The translations under genes and the position numbers were made by a program. Below the pieces are notes generated by a model. That model did not search any database. It was not told the origin of the DNA and saw only the letters and a list, made by a program, of their open reading frames with translations. Shown piece by piece: positions 1-7,884 of a stretch of 64,000 nt of DNA. How positions within the stretch are numbered: position 1 is the stretch's first letter; each line of letters starts with the position of its first letter. This stretch comes from Mariprofundus sp. (GTDB taxonomy: Bacteria > Pseudomonadota > Zetaproteobacteria > Mariprofundales > Mariprofundaceae): assembly GCA_021772835.1 (NCBI GenBank), contig JAJFLE010000037.1, positions 1-64,000 of the forward strand, read 5' to 3'.

Positions 1-416
1 AGATACACCAGCCGGGCCTCTTCCTCGCCGCTGATAAGGTCGAGCTGGATGCCTGTTTCTTCAAGAATGCGTTTGGCCAGCACCGGGCCGTTTTTTGCAT
101 CACGCATCGCACTGGTGGCTGTGGCACGCAGGTTGCCGACATGATGACGCTCGAGGATGCGGCGGAACTGCTGGAAGGCCATGATAGCCTCGTTCTGCGT
201 GGCCTCGCTCAGCGTGCCTGTGGTGAAAGCATCGTGACCGAGACGAACCGGCTCGCGGTGGCGCAGAATGATGTTAGGCACCCCCTTGTCATCACGCAGG
301 GCAATGCCCAGTCGCATGGCGTTGGAGCCGACATCAATGGCGGCCATGTAGGCTCCTGGTGCGAGAGATGCTTCGGCCTCGCTCTCAGTCGTGATTTCAA
401 TTTTCGTTTCTTGCAT
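1..416 (-). CDS. Ppx/GppA family phosphatase, N-terminal part (cut by window edge)
   Basis: About 138 N-terminal residues are visible; the rest lies beyond base 1. The frame reads from an ATG at 416-414. Residues about 25-36 read IDVGSNAMRLGI, the first phosphate-binding loop of the Ppx/GppA branch of the ASKHA fold, and the visible end reads SGEEEARLVY, the conserved segment seen in these proteins near residue 130. The family hydrolyses inorganic polyphosphate or pppGpp in the cytoplasm. Exopolyphosphatase and guanosine pentaphosphatase cannot be told apart from this part. The N-terminus before the loop is rich in Glu and Thr and probably not part of the fold. Confidence 0.9.
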   Translation of the reverse strand, partial: MQETKIEITTESEAEASLAPGAYMAAIDVGSNAMRLGIALRDDKGVPNIILRHREPVRLGHDAFTTGTLSEATQNEAIMAFQQFRRILERHHVGNLRATATSAMRDAKNGPVLAKRILEETGIQLDLISGEEEARLVY

Positions 417-819
417 GGCTTTAGCCTGTTCCCCGGCGTGTCATTAGTCTCACTATGTATATCATGCCTCTATTCTGGCAAAGCACCAAGAAAAATGCCG
501 GAGAGTTGCTCAATACTGAACCTGTAGTCTACATTATTTGGGCTCATCCGGGTCGAATCCCACGCTCAGCCTGACCATCGTCATCATTGCCGTAATTCTG
601 CTGATCAAGCTCATCACCTGCTGACAACTCAGCGAGAAATGCGTGCCTGCGACACCTCAACCAGCACTGACAGCTCCACTTCCGGCTCCAACAGCGGTTT
701 CAACGCTTCAGCCGAAACAACAACCGCCACATACTCCAGTACTCTCACTCGATTGTTAAACTCGAATTGTACTGAAGAGAAAAACGCTTATGCTGAGCGT
801 GCGAATAAACGGAGGTGCC
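417..819. other. Intergenic stretch with a possible tiny hydrophobic peptide
   Basis: No convincing gene of normal size. A short plus-strand frame at 538-624 (TTG start, 28 codons) ends in a strongly hydrophobic segment, SLTIVIIAVILLIKLITC, then a stop. There is no good ribosome binding site before the TTG, so it may be a peptide gene or the tail of a decayed one. Other open frames here (such as 639-842) have low-complexity Ser/Thr-rich content and no gene-like start. The stretch should hold the promoters for the divergent phosphatase gene (minus) and the gene at 820 (plus). Confidence 0.4.
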
Positions 820-1347
820 ATGCCAACCATTCAACGTGGTGAACTGCCGCAAGAGGCACTTCTCAACAGATACAATCACGAGGGTGTCTACACAGATTGC
901 TACTTCGTGGATGTACGACGTCGTATTCACCACGCTGAATACGTAGAGGCTTTTTACACCACTTCACTGTTCAAGGTTGAGCGACTAATCCTTTCACTTC
1001 TGGCATCAAAACCATCGAGTGATGTGCAAGTGAAACAGCTTGTCTCGGGCGAGATCGCAAACTTCGCTGCCTGGAGGGTTGAAGGGAGAGCTGTTAATCA
1101 ATTGCTGCTTTGCGATTTTTTAGGGCGCACGAGGTCGTGGCTGATGAGCGTCTGTACCGAGGAGCATGATTCAGTCACAACGCGCTTGTACTTTGGCACT
1201 GCTGTCGTTCCAAAGGGTAAATCAATATCGGGTCAAGTGTCATATGGTTTTGCGTTCCATGCCCTTTCAGGCTTCCACCGGCTCTACTCACGAATGCTAA
1301 TACGGGCTGCGCTTTCTAAACTCTCCAGGCTGCATGCCACCCATTGA
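820..1347 (+). CDS. Conserved-looking protein of unknown function
   Basis: A 175-residue protein. The ATG at 820 was chosen because GGAGG lies at 811-815; an upstream ATG at 790 has no such site. There is no signal peptide or membrane segment. The sequence is well mixed and gene-like, with a Trp-containing centre (FAAWRVEGR, LCDFLGRTRSWLM) and a C-terminal half ending in basic residues. It resembles small uncharacterised proteobacterial proteins with the same central DFxGRTRSWL segment, but I cannot name a family with confidence. It stands alone between the phosphatase gene and the convergent pyrimidine operon. Confidence 0.7.
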   Translation: MPTIQRGELPQEALLNRYNHEGVYTDCYFVDVRRRIHHAEYVEAFYTTSLFKVERLILSLLASKPSSDVQVKQLVSGEIANFAAWRVEGRAVNQLLLCDFLGRTRSWLMSVCTEEHDSVTTRLYFGTAVVPKGKSISGQVSYGFAFHALSGFHRLYSRMLIRAALSKLSRLHATH

Positions 1348-1466
1348 GCCTCTTAGCATGGTCCAACCCAAACAGGACCGAACAGGACATTCAAGATTCA
1401 AGACTTGACCCCAATTATTCAATTATTTCTGACGGAAGCAGGCTTATAACACGGGTAAAACTTAGA

Positions 1467-2009
1467 TCAGAAAGAAGAGTCCGGCTGAGTCAGAAATTCA
1501 ATCTCTTTCGATGTCGATTCGCGTCCCAGAACAGCGTTGCGATGAGGATAACGACCAAAGCGGTCAATAATTGCTTTATGTTTAAGCTCAAATTCCAGAT
1601 TAAATTCGGAACCCGGTTGATCGAATAGTTTCACCGCCTGCGTATGAATCGCCATTGATTCACTGTGCATATACGGCATATAAAAGAAGGCTTTCTCCGG
1701 CGCCTCGAACTCCTGATCAGCACCGATACGCACGGCTTCCTGGGCAAGCACCAATGCCATGCCGTCATAAGCAAAGGCTTCAGGTTTGTCTCTGTAGATA
1801 TTACGTGAAAACTGGTCGAGTATTATAATCTCCGCCAGGCGACCCACTGCCTCCTCACGCCAGACATATAACTTGCCAGCTATGGCATCATTATGCAGTG
1901 AGCCAAAACGCGCTTCTATTTCGCGATCCAGCACCTCATCTTTAACCCACCACTGGCGCGGCTCCAACTCAGCAAACCAGAGTTCAAGAACATCAATCAC
2001 ACCACTCAT
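1467..2009 (-). CDS. DUF924 family protein
   Basis: A 180-residue cytoplasmic protein. It carries the DUF924 hallmarks: an N-terminal VLELWFAEL segment, WWVKD, the central IIILDQFSRNIYRD motif and, later, FFYMPYMHSES and RFGRYPHRN. The family is all-helical (TPR-like) and has no established reaction. Its start overlaps the end of pyrK by 4 bases (ATGA), so it is the last gene of the pyrimidine operon. Nothing shows a role in pyrimidine synthesis itself. Length is normal for the family. Confidence 0.9.
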   Translation of the reverse strand: MSGVIDVLELWFAELEPRQWWVKDEVLDREIEARFGSLHNDAIAGKLYVWREEAVGRLAEIIILDQFSRNIYRDKPEAFAYDGMALVLAQEAVRIGADQEFEAPEKAFFYMPYMHSESMAIHTQAVKLFDQPGSEFNLEFELKHKAIIDRFGRYPHRNAVLGRESTSKEIEFLTQPDSSF

Positions 2010-2878
2010 GCAAATTCTGGTAGTAACTCGGCAGCAAATACAGGCCCGTCCACACAGACACGGCGATATTTCTCTTCACCATTCTCAATCGTTTTGACTA
2101 CACAGCCGGCACAACCGCCAAGCGCACATGCCATATATTCTTCAAGACTGAGATACGTTGGCAGATCAAACTCGCGACCCACTCGTGCTACCGCATGCAG
2201 CATAGGATGCGGCCCACAGGAGAGCAGCACGCAGCGCTTGCGCTCTTCTTCATTCAGCGCTGCCAGATAGTCGCGCGCAAGATTCGGCACATGTCCCTCA
2301 TAACAGCCATAAAGACCGGCATTGGATGCAAGACGTGATGGAATATCGCGTTCTTCCAGTGAACGAATGGCAAGAATCGTGTTGCCTTTGATGCCTGGCA
2401 GCAGTGTAGCTGACGGTTTCAGGGCAAAGGGAAATTCGACTTCAGAACCTGCAAAAACAATACAGTCCGCTTTGCCCTGCAGGGTATCGGCGGCAAAAAT
2501 CATGGGCGGAATACCAACGCCGCCTCCGATCAACACATAACGCTTCGACCCATCCGACAAATCAAACGGCTCGCCTATCGGCCCCAGCATGGGAATCACA
2601 TCCCCTGTTTTCCGCTGCGACAACAAACGTGTGCCTTCGCCAATCGCTTTATACAACAGATCAATCGTGCCGCGTTCCGGGTCAGTCAGCATGATCGAGA
2701 TAGGACGACGCAAATCACGTTCATCAGAGACACGCATATGCACAAACTGACCGGGTCGGGCTCTGGCCGCAGTTTTCGGCGCCATCAATCGCATAACAAA
2801 CTGATCACCGGGATGGGTGATATGAGCCAGCACCTCGGCCTGTTCTTCAAACAGTGTATTGCGATGTTCGTTAGCCAC
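2006..2878 (-). CDS. pyrK: Dihydroorotate dehydrogenase electron-transfer subunit PyrK
   Basis: 290 residues, GTG start at 2878 overlapping the pyrC stop. The order is a ferredoxin-reductase-like FAD domain (PGQFVHMRVSD, RRPISIM), an NAD-binding domain (YVLIGGGVGIPP, LLSCGPHPML) and a C-terminal 2Fe-2S site of four Cys within CALGGCAGCVVKT and YRRVCVDGP. In class 1B dihydroorotate dehydrogenase, PyrK passes electrons from the PyrD flavoprotein to NAD. No pyrD lies next to it, so the catalytic subunit must be elsewhere, or this PyrK-like protein serves another partner. It sits between pyrC and the DUF924 gene. Confidence 0.92.
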   Translation of the reverse strand: MANEHRNTLFEEQAEVLAHITHPGDQFVMRLMAPKTAARARPGQFVHMRVSDERDLRRPISIMLTDPERGTIDLLYKAIGEGTRLLSQRKTGDVIPMLGPIGEPFDLSDGSKRYVLIGGGVGIPPMIFAADTLQGKADCIVFAGSEVEFPFALKPSATLLPGIKGNTILAIRSLEERDIPSRLASNAGLYGCYEGHVPNLARDYLAALNEEERKRCVLLSCGPHPMLHAVARVGREFDLPTYLSLEEYMACALGGCAGCVVKTIENGEEKYRRVCVDGPVFAAELLPEFA

Positions 2879-4160
2879 AGACTTTTCCTCCAGCGAACAC
2901 CAAACGTCCAGCTTTCAACGTGTGGGTAACCTGACCCGTCATCTGTTTACCGTGCCATGGTGTGTTTTTGCCCTTGGAAACCATGGCTTCACGATCCACA
3001 ATCCATGTAGCTTCGGCATCGAAAATGCAAATATCTGCGTCCACACCTTCGGATAAGGTGCCCGAACCAAGACCGAGCAACTGCGCAGGATTGCAGGTCA
3101 TCTTGGCGATCATATCGGACATGGAAAGTATGCCTCCACGCACCAGATCAAGGGATACAGGCAGCATGGTTTCCAACCCCACAATACCGAAAGCTGCGCA
3201 CGACAGGCCGCAACGTTTATCATCTTCATGATGCGGAGCATGATCGGTGGCAATGACTTCAATCGTGCCATCGCGCAGCCCTTCAATCACAGCCAGACGA
3301 TCGTCCTCTGTTCTTAGCGGAGGACTCATCTTGGCATCGGAGTTGAATCCCAGTACCTCTTCTTCGGTCAGTGCAAAATGATGTGGTGCCGCTTCCGTTG
3401 TCACCATCAATCCGTCCGCGCGCGCGCTCCGCACCAGATCAACCCCGCCTTTGGTGGAGATGTGAGCGACGTGATAACGGGCATTGGCAAGTTTGGTCAG
3501 CATAATGTCGCGAGCGATCATCGAATCTTCACCTACGGCTGGCATACCGGTGACACCCAGCTGTGTAGAAATCCAGCCCTCATTCACCGCACCACCGGCA
3601 GTCAAGTCCTTCTCCTCGGCATGCTGGATAATCAGATAACCGAAACTGGAAGAGTATTCGAGTGCCTTGCGCATGACACCTGCATGCCAGATCGGCAAAC
3701 CATCATCGGAAAAAGCCACACAACCGGAACGCGAAAGCTCGCGCATCTCGGTCAGCTCTTTTCCATCGAGATTTTTTGTCACCGCACCTATCGGGTGCAC
3801 ATTGCACAGACCCACCTGTTTGGCACGTGCAACAATCTGAAGGGCTACGCCTGCATGATCGATATGTGGGCCGGTATTGGGCATGCAACACATTGAGGTG
3901 ACGCCACCTGCCACCGCAGCCCGGGAACCGGATTCGATATCTTCTTTCCACTCCTGACCAGGTTCACGCAGGTGCACATGCATATCGATCAGCCCCGGAC
4001 AAACCACCTTTCCGGTCGCATCAATCACCTCATCGGCCGCTCCATCATAGTCACCAACAGCAGCTACCTTGCCGTCCCTGATCCAGAGATTGGTCACTTC
4101 ATCAATTTCATTTGCCGGATCGATAATGCGTCCGTTTTTTATCAGCAGTATGCCGCTCAT
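2871..4160 (-). CDS. pyrC: Dihydroorotase
   Basis: 429 residues, the length of class I (long) dihydroorotases. It cyclises carbamoyl-aspartate to dihydroorotate, step three of pyrimidine synthesis. Metal ligands are visible: HVHLREPG near residue 60, IQHAEE, HVAHIS and ATDHAPHH. Because these are intact, it should be a catalytic enzyme and not the inactive pyrC-like partner known next to pyrB in Pseudomonas. It overlaps pyrB by 4 bases (ATG 4160-4158 over the pyrB stop) and pyrK at its 3' end. It is cytoplasmic and may form a complex with PyrB, as in related organisms. Confidence 0.96.
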   Translation of the reverse strand: MSGILLIKNGRIIDPANEIDEVTNLWIRDGKVAAVGDYDGAADEVIDATGKVVCPGLIDMHVHLREPGQEWKEDIESGSRAAVAGGVTSMCCMPNTGPHIDHAGVALQIVARAKQVGLCNVHPIGAVTKNLDGKELTEMRELSRSGCVAFSDDGLPIWHAGVMRKALEYSSSFGYLIIQHAEEKDLTAGGAVNEGWISTQLGVTGMPAVGEDSMIARDIMLTKLANARYHVAHISTKGGVDLVRSARADGLMVTTEAAPHHFALTEEEVLGFNSDAKMSPPLRTEDDRLAVIEGLRDGTIEVIATDHAPHHEDDKRCGLSCAAFGIVGLETMLPVSLDLVRGGILSMSDMIAKMTCNPAQLLGLGSGTLSEGVDADICIFDAEATWIVDREAMVSKGKNTPWHGKQMTGQVTHTLKAGRLVFAGGKVCG

Positions 4161-5152
4161 AACAGTGTCCCCTGCGCCTGCATCGCTTCATCGGACAGCT
4201 GTTTCCTACTGCCCTCCTTCTTCTCTTCTGCATGGCCTCCGCACAACGCTGCCAGCACGGCCATACGAACGGCGACACCGTGTTCGACCTGTCTGAGGAT
4301 ATGACTCTTTGCCGAATCGGCTACGTCGGTGGAAATTTCCACACCGCGGTTCATGGGCCCCGGATGCATCACGATGCAATCGGAACCTGCCGCACGCAAT
4401 CGTTTCACATTCAGGCCATAAGCTTCGTGATATTCACGGATGGATGGGAAGGCGCAGCTATCGGTCAGCCGCTCAGTCTGAACGCGTAACATGTACACCG
4501 CGTCGGAGCCGGGCAGAGCTGCATCAAAATCATGGTATACTTCGCAGCCGTAACGTTCGATCTGGGAGGGCAACAGCGTTTTTGGTGCCACCACTCGCAT
4601 CGTGTAACCCAGCTTCTTGGCCGCCAAAAGGTGTGAGCGGGCAACACGTGAATGGGCGATATCACCAACCATTGTGATGACCTTGCCTTCCGGGCTTCCC
4701 CAGGCTTGCTTCAGTGTCAGCAAATCCGTGAGAACCTGCGTCGGATGTTCATGGGCTCCATCACCTGCATTGACCAGTGCGGTATTGGGTAAATAATCTG
4801 CCAGCAACTCACAGGTCCCGGCCAGCGAATGACGGATAACCAGCACATGCGGCTGCATCGCCGCCAGTGTCTGGCCCGTATCGAGCAGTGTTTCACCCTT
4901 TTTGGTAGCACTGGTCGATGCAGAGATATTGATCACATCGGCGGAAAGCCGCTTGCCCGCCAATTCGAAGCTGGTGCGTGTGCGCGTCGAATTTTCAAAG
5001 AAAAGATTGATGATCGTTTTACCGCGTAACGTTGGCGCCTTTTTCAGCGGACGGCGATTAATCTCGATAAAAGAATCTCCGAGATTCACCAGATATTCGA
5101 TCTGTTCCCGATCCAGGTCGGCAATGCCGAACAGATGTTTCAGTGGTCGCAT
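4157..5152 (-). CDS. pyrB: Aspartate carbamoyltransferase, catalytic subunit
   Basis: 331 residues. It joins carbamoyl phosphate to aspartate, the committed step of pyrimidine synthesis. The carbamoyl-phosphate motif STRTRTSF, the HPTQ segment, GDIAHSRVARS and the aspartate-loop region VMHPGPMNRGVEI are all present. The C-terminal 25 or so residues are a charged tail (KKEGSRKQ) beyond the usual fold. Its ATG overlaps the pyrR stop by one base (TAATG), which suggests translational coupling. No pyrI regulatory subunit is nearby, in keeping with the class where PyrB pairs with a dihydroorotase. Confidence 0.96.
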   Translation of the reverse strand: MRPLKHLFGIADLDREQIEYLVNLGDSFIEINRRPLKKAPTLRGKTIINLFFENSTRTRTSFELAGKRLSADVINISASTSATKKGETLLDTGQTLAAMQPHVLVIRHSLAGTCELLADYLPNTALVNAGDGAHEHPTQVLTDLLTLKQAWGSPEGKVITMVGDIAHSRVARSHLLAAKKLGYTMRVVAPKTLLPSQIERYGCEVYHDFDAALPGSDAVYMLRVQTERLTDSCAFPSIREYHEAYGLNVKRLRAAGSDCIVMHPGPMNRGVEISTDVADSAKSHILRQVEHGVAVRMAVLAALCGGHAEEKKEGSRKQLSDEAMQAQGTLL

Positions 5153-5661
5153 TATTTCACCTGCCTCTGCTCAATAGTCCATGCCCCATCCGTCACCAGC
5201 TCCACCGTGCAACCGGCAAGGGCCTCGAAGTTCAATCCTGTAGTCTCTGCAGCGATTGGCAATTGCCTGCCACCACGATCCACCAGTACGGCCAGCCGGA
5301 TTGATGCAGGCCTGCCGTAATCAAAAATCTCGTCCATCGCGGCTCGAATCGTTCTGCCCGTATACAGCACATCGTCAATCAGCCAGATATCTTTGCCTGC
5401 CACGTCGAACGGCAACTCACTCGTTCGCACCAGTGGATGCGGAGCAATCGTATCCAGATCATCCCGATAGAAACTGATATCAAGGTTACCGCGAAAAACA
5501 GTGCAGCCTTTCTGCTCAAGACGCCGTTGAATTGCATCGGCCACACAGGCGCCACCGCTGTGGATGCCGACCAGAAAAATTTCAGCAGCAGTCATCGCAC
5601 CGGCCATCTGATTCAGCGCCTCCTCAACAGTCTGATGATCGAACAAAACAGTTTCTGTCAT
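5152..5661 (-). CDS. pyrR: Bifunctional pyr operon regulator / uracil phosphoribosyltransferase PyrR
   Basis: 169 residues. The PRPP-binding loop IWLIDDVLYTGRTIRAAMDE lies near residue 90-110, the hallmark of type I phosphoribosyltransferases. PyrR in Gram-positives binds pyr mRNA to attenuate transcription and also makes UMP from uracil; in proteobacteria it often sits before pyrB, as here. I did not find a clear PyrR-binding attenuator in this operon, so its regulatory role is open. Its ATG overlaps the ruvX stop (ATGA), placing it fully inside the operon. Confidence 0.94.
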   Translation of the reverse strand: MTETVLFDHQTVEEALNQMAGAMTAAEIFLVGIHSGGACVADAIQRRLEQKGCTVFRGNLDISFYRDDLDTIAPHPLVRTSELPFDVAGKDIWLIDDVLYTGRTIRAAMDEIFDYGRPASIRLAVLVDRGGRQLPIAAETTGLNFEALAGCTVELVTDGAWTIEQRQVK

Positions 5662-6176
5662 GGTTTCAACTCCGGGTGGGAATACAGAAAATCTTCCAGG
5701 ATCACCGCTGCTGCGGTCTGGTCCAGTTTCTCTTTCACCTTTTTCTCATTCAGCCCCTGCGCATACAGGCGCTCCTTGGCCGTCCAGGTCGATAGACGTT
5801 CATCCTGGAAGACCACCGGCAATGTGCAGATCGCTGCAAGCTCGTTCACTGCCGCCCTGGCATCTGCTGCCTGCACTCCTTCCGTGCCGTCCATATTCAT
5901 GGGCAGTCCTGCCACGATGCCTTTAGAGCCATATTCACGAATCAGCTTAAGCAACTGATTCGGCCACCCCTGATCCTTGCGGTGCAGGTAGGTCACACCA
6001 CGGCAGGAGAAAGCCATACGATCACACACGGCCACACCGATACGTTTCATACCTATATCAAGGGCAATTAGTGGCAGTTGCAACTGTACATTTTCAGGGG
6101 AAACAGTGGATTGGGAAACATCGGCTCGGGATTCGAGCGTCACTGGATTAGTGGTTGAGCAGAATACGACTTTCAT
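5658..6176 (-). CDS. ruvX: Putative pre-16S rRNA nuclease / Holliday junction resolvase-like YqgF (RuvX)
   Basis: About 172 residues from the ATG at 6176. The RNase H-like core starts at LIALDIGMKRIGVAVCD, with later motifs GIVAGLPMNMDGTEG and VVFQDERLSTWTA, and the acidic end DQTAAAVILEDFL. YqgF trims the 5' end of 16S rRNA. The start is uncertain: ATG 6176 overlaps the previous gene by 29 bases, a GTG at 6143 lies just after that gene's stop, and neither has a good ribosome binding site. The core is preceded by a 25-40 residue non-conserved extension, longer than usual. Confidence 0.93.
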   Translation of the reverse strand: MKVVFCSTTNPVTLESRADVSQSTVSPENVQLQLPLIALDIGMKRIGVAVCDRMAFSCRGVTYLHRKDQGWPNQLLKLIREYGSKGIVAGLPMNMDGTEGVQAADARAAVNELAAICTLPVVFQDERLSTWTAKERLYAQGLNEKKVKEKLDQTAAAVILEDFLYSHPELKP

Positions 6177-6843
6177 CAAAGCCAAGATTCTGCAATGTTT
6201 CACTACAGGCGTCCACCATGGCACTCATACCAGCCAGACATGCCACCGCATTGACACCGTCCGGAGCATCAGCTTCCAGCGCGTGCTGCACATAGCCTAT
6301 AGGGCCATCCCAGCTATCGTGGCCGATTTCCAGCGTAATAGAAACTTCAATATTAAACTTGGCCAACTCTTCCAGTTCATCGGTAAGCAGCTGATGCATA
6401 GAGGTCAGAAAACCCGCATAAATCGTAACTTTTCCGAAGTCTTCGCGGTGGTGAATAATATTCTGCCAAACAGTGCGTAGCGGCGCTATGCCGGTGCCCA
6501 CACCGACCAGATAGACATCTGCGCCTTTAAATGGTGCCAGGTCAAAGCCTTTTCCCATCGGGCCTTCCACTTCCAGCTCAGTACCTTCGTTAATATCGCA
6601 CAAATAAGCGGAAAGTGGGCCCGCATTTTTAACAAAAAACTCATAGCTGTCCGGATATTCAGGGCAAGAGGCAATGGCAAAATAGCCCGGGGCAGGTTCG
6701 TTCAGCTTCGGAATGCCAATGCGCACAAACTGACCCGGCATAAACGGCTTCAGTGCTTCCCCATAAATCGGTTCAAGTGCAAGGAAAATGACTGTGTCTT
6801 CACAATCTGAGGCGGTCATGCGGATATTTTGCTTTACCCGCAT
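6148..6843 (-). CDS. FAD/NAD(P)-binding oxidoreductase of the ferredoxin-reductase superfamily
   Basis: 231 residues from ATG 6843; a second in-frame ATG is at 6819. The FAD domain shows PGQFVRIGIP and the loop AYLCDINEGTELEVEGPMG; the nucleotide domain shows VYLVGVGTGIAPLRTVWQ and CLAGMSAMVDAC. This is the layout of ferredoxin-NADP reductase and of the electron-transfer subunits of hydrogenases or sulfite reductases. No 2Fe-2S motif is present, unlike PyrK downstream. It is the first gene of the overlapping pyrimidine operon, divergent from prmA with 76 bases between starts. Its redox partner is unknown. Confidence 0.85.
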   Translation of the reverse strand: MRVKQNIRMTASDCEDTVIFLALEPIYGEALKPFMPGQFVRIGIPKLNEPAPGYFAIASCPEYPDSYEFFVKNAGPLSAYLCDINEGTELEVEGPMGKGFDLAPFKGADVYLVGVGTGIAPLRTVWQNIIHHREDFGKVTIYAGFLTSMHQLLTDELEELAKFNIEVSITLEIGHDSWDGPIGYVQHALEADAPDGVNAVACLAGMSAMVDACSETLQNLGFDESRILLNH

Positions 6844-6919
6844 GCGATATGTAGAAGAGTGCTGCACGAGAAACGAACCTCCAGACAAGAGTCTGTATTG
6901 GACAGAATGGGAGCCAAAG

Positions 6920-7774
6920 ATGCAAGCATCAAAATGCCTTGAGTTGAAAATACCTGCCGACCGGATTGACACTGAGGCCTTTGAAATGCTGGCTGAATCC
7001 ATTGATGCATTGGGAATTGCTGAAGAAACCGATGTCGATTCGAACCTCACGGTACAGATCGCATGGTTTGACTGCGACGAAGATGAATCCCTTACCAAAA
7101 ACAGGATTCTGGCTGCCGCATTACAGGCCGGCATCGAAAAAGATCAGATCACACTGATTACACTGGAACAACAGAACTGGGAAACAGCCTGGCAAAAGGA
7201 CTGGTGCGGCATGCCCATCGGCAAAAACCTCTGGGTGCGCCCCTCATTCTGTGATGGCCCGACAGACGGTCGTGTCGATATCGTGCTCGATCCGGGCATG
7301 GCGTTCGGCACAGGCACGCATCCAACTACCCAACTCTGTCTGGAAGCGGTTGAACGTATTTGTGCCGAGTCTCCGCCAACGAGACTACTCGACATGGGTG
7401 CAGGCTCCGGCATTTTAGCCATTGCAGCCGTCAAACTGGGATCAGGGTCTGCGCTTGCCATTGATATGGAAGAGGAGTCCGTTGAAGCGTGTTTAACCAA
7501 TGCCGCCATCAACGATGTTCTGCTCGAAGCAAAGCTGGATGACACACCACCGCAGCAACAGTTCGACCTTGTTGTTGCCAACATTCTCGCTGCACCGCTG
7601 GTATGGATGGCCAAAGAGCTGGCACCGTGCGTAAAAAACCACCTGATTCTTTCCGGTTTGCTGACTACGCAAGTCGACGATGTGGCAGCAGCCTATATTG
7701 CAGAAGGATTAAGCGAGATTCGCCGTGATACTCAGGGTGACTGGGCTTCAGTCGAATTCCTCAGGCACCCGTAA
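6920..7774 (+). CDS. prmA: Ribosomal protein L11 methyltransferase
   Basis: 284 residues. PrmA trimethylates lysines of ribosomal protein L11 using S-adenosylmethionine. The substrate-binding N-terminal domain (about 1-90) is followed by the linker VRPSFCDGPTDG and the Rossmann methyltransferase domain: DPGMAFGTGTHPTT, LLDMGAGSGILAIAA (motif I) and LVVANILAAPL (post-motif II NI). The ATG at 6920 follows GGGAGCC and begins right before the conserved domain; an in-frame ATG at 6788 would overlap the divergent gene. Confidence 0.95.
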   Translation: MQASKCLELKIPADRIDTEAFEMLAESIDALGIAEETDVDSNLTVQIAWFDCDEDESLTKNRILAAALQAGIEKDQITLITLEQQNWETAWQKDWCGMPIGKNLWVRPSFCDGPTDGRVDIVLDPGMAFGTGTHPTTQLCLEAVERICAESPPTRLLDMGAGSGILAIAAVKLGSGSALAIDMEEESVEACLTNAAINDVLLEAKLDDTPPQQQFDLVVANILAAPLVWMAKELAPCVKNHLILSGLLTTQVDDVAAAYIAEGLSEIRRDTQGDWASVEFLRHP

Positions 7775-7871
7775 CGTTTTCTGCAACGATTGAGATAATG
7801 TGATTCTTGCGAGCTCTTTGCCATCTGAAGAATTACAAGTAATGTAGCATTCCCATGCAATAAGCTGTTCC

Positions 7872-7879
7872 AAGGAGAA
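7872..7879 (+). promoter_or_regulatory. Strong ribosome binding site with no ATG/GTG/TTG start after it
   Basis: AAGGAGAA lies 5 bases before an in-frame ATC codon at 7885. The frame from here encodes a good signal peptide that runs into the outer-membrane protein gene, yet no ATG, GTG or TTG occurs in that frame before 7966. It supports initiation at a rare codon (ATC 7885, or ATA 7879 overlapping the site). Confidence 0.6.
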
Positions 7880-7884
7880 TATTT

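Noticed and set aside
639-842. 67-codon plus-strand frame, Ser/Thr-rich
   Set aside because: Low-complexity codons and overlap with the better-supported start of the gene at 820.
3378-3896. Plus-strand open frame of 172 codons opposite pyrC
   Set aside because: Shadow of a gene with clear catalytic motifs.
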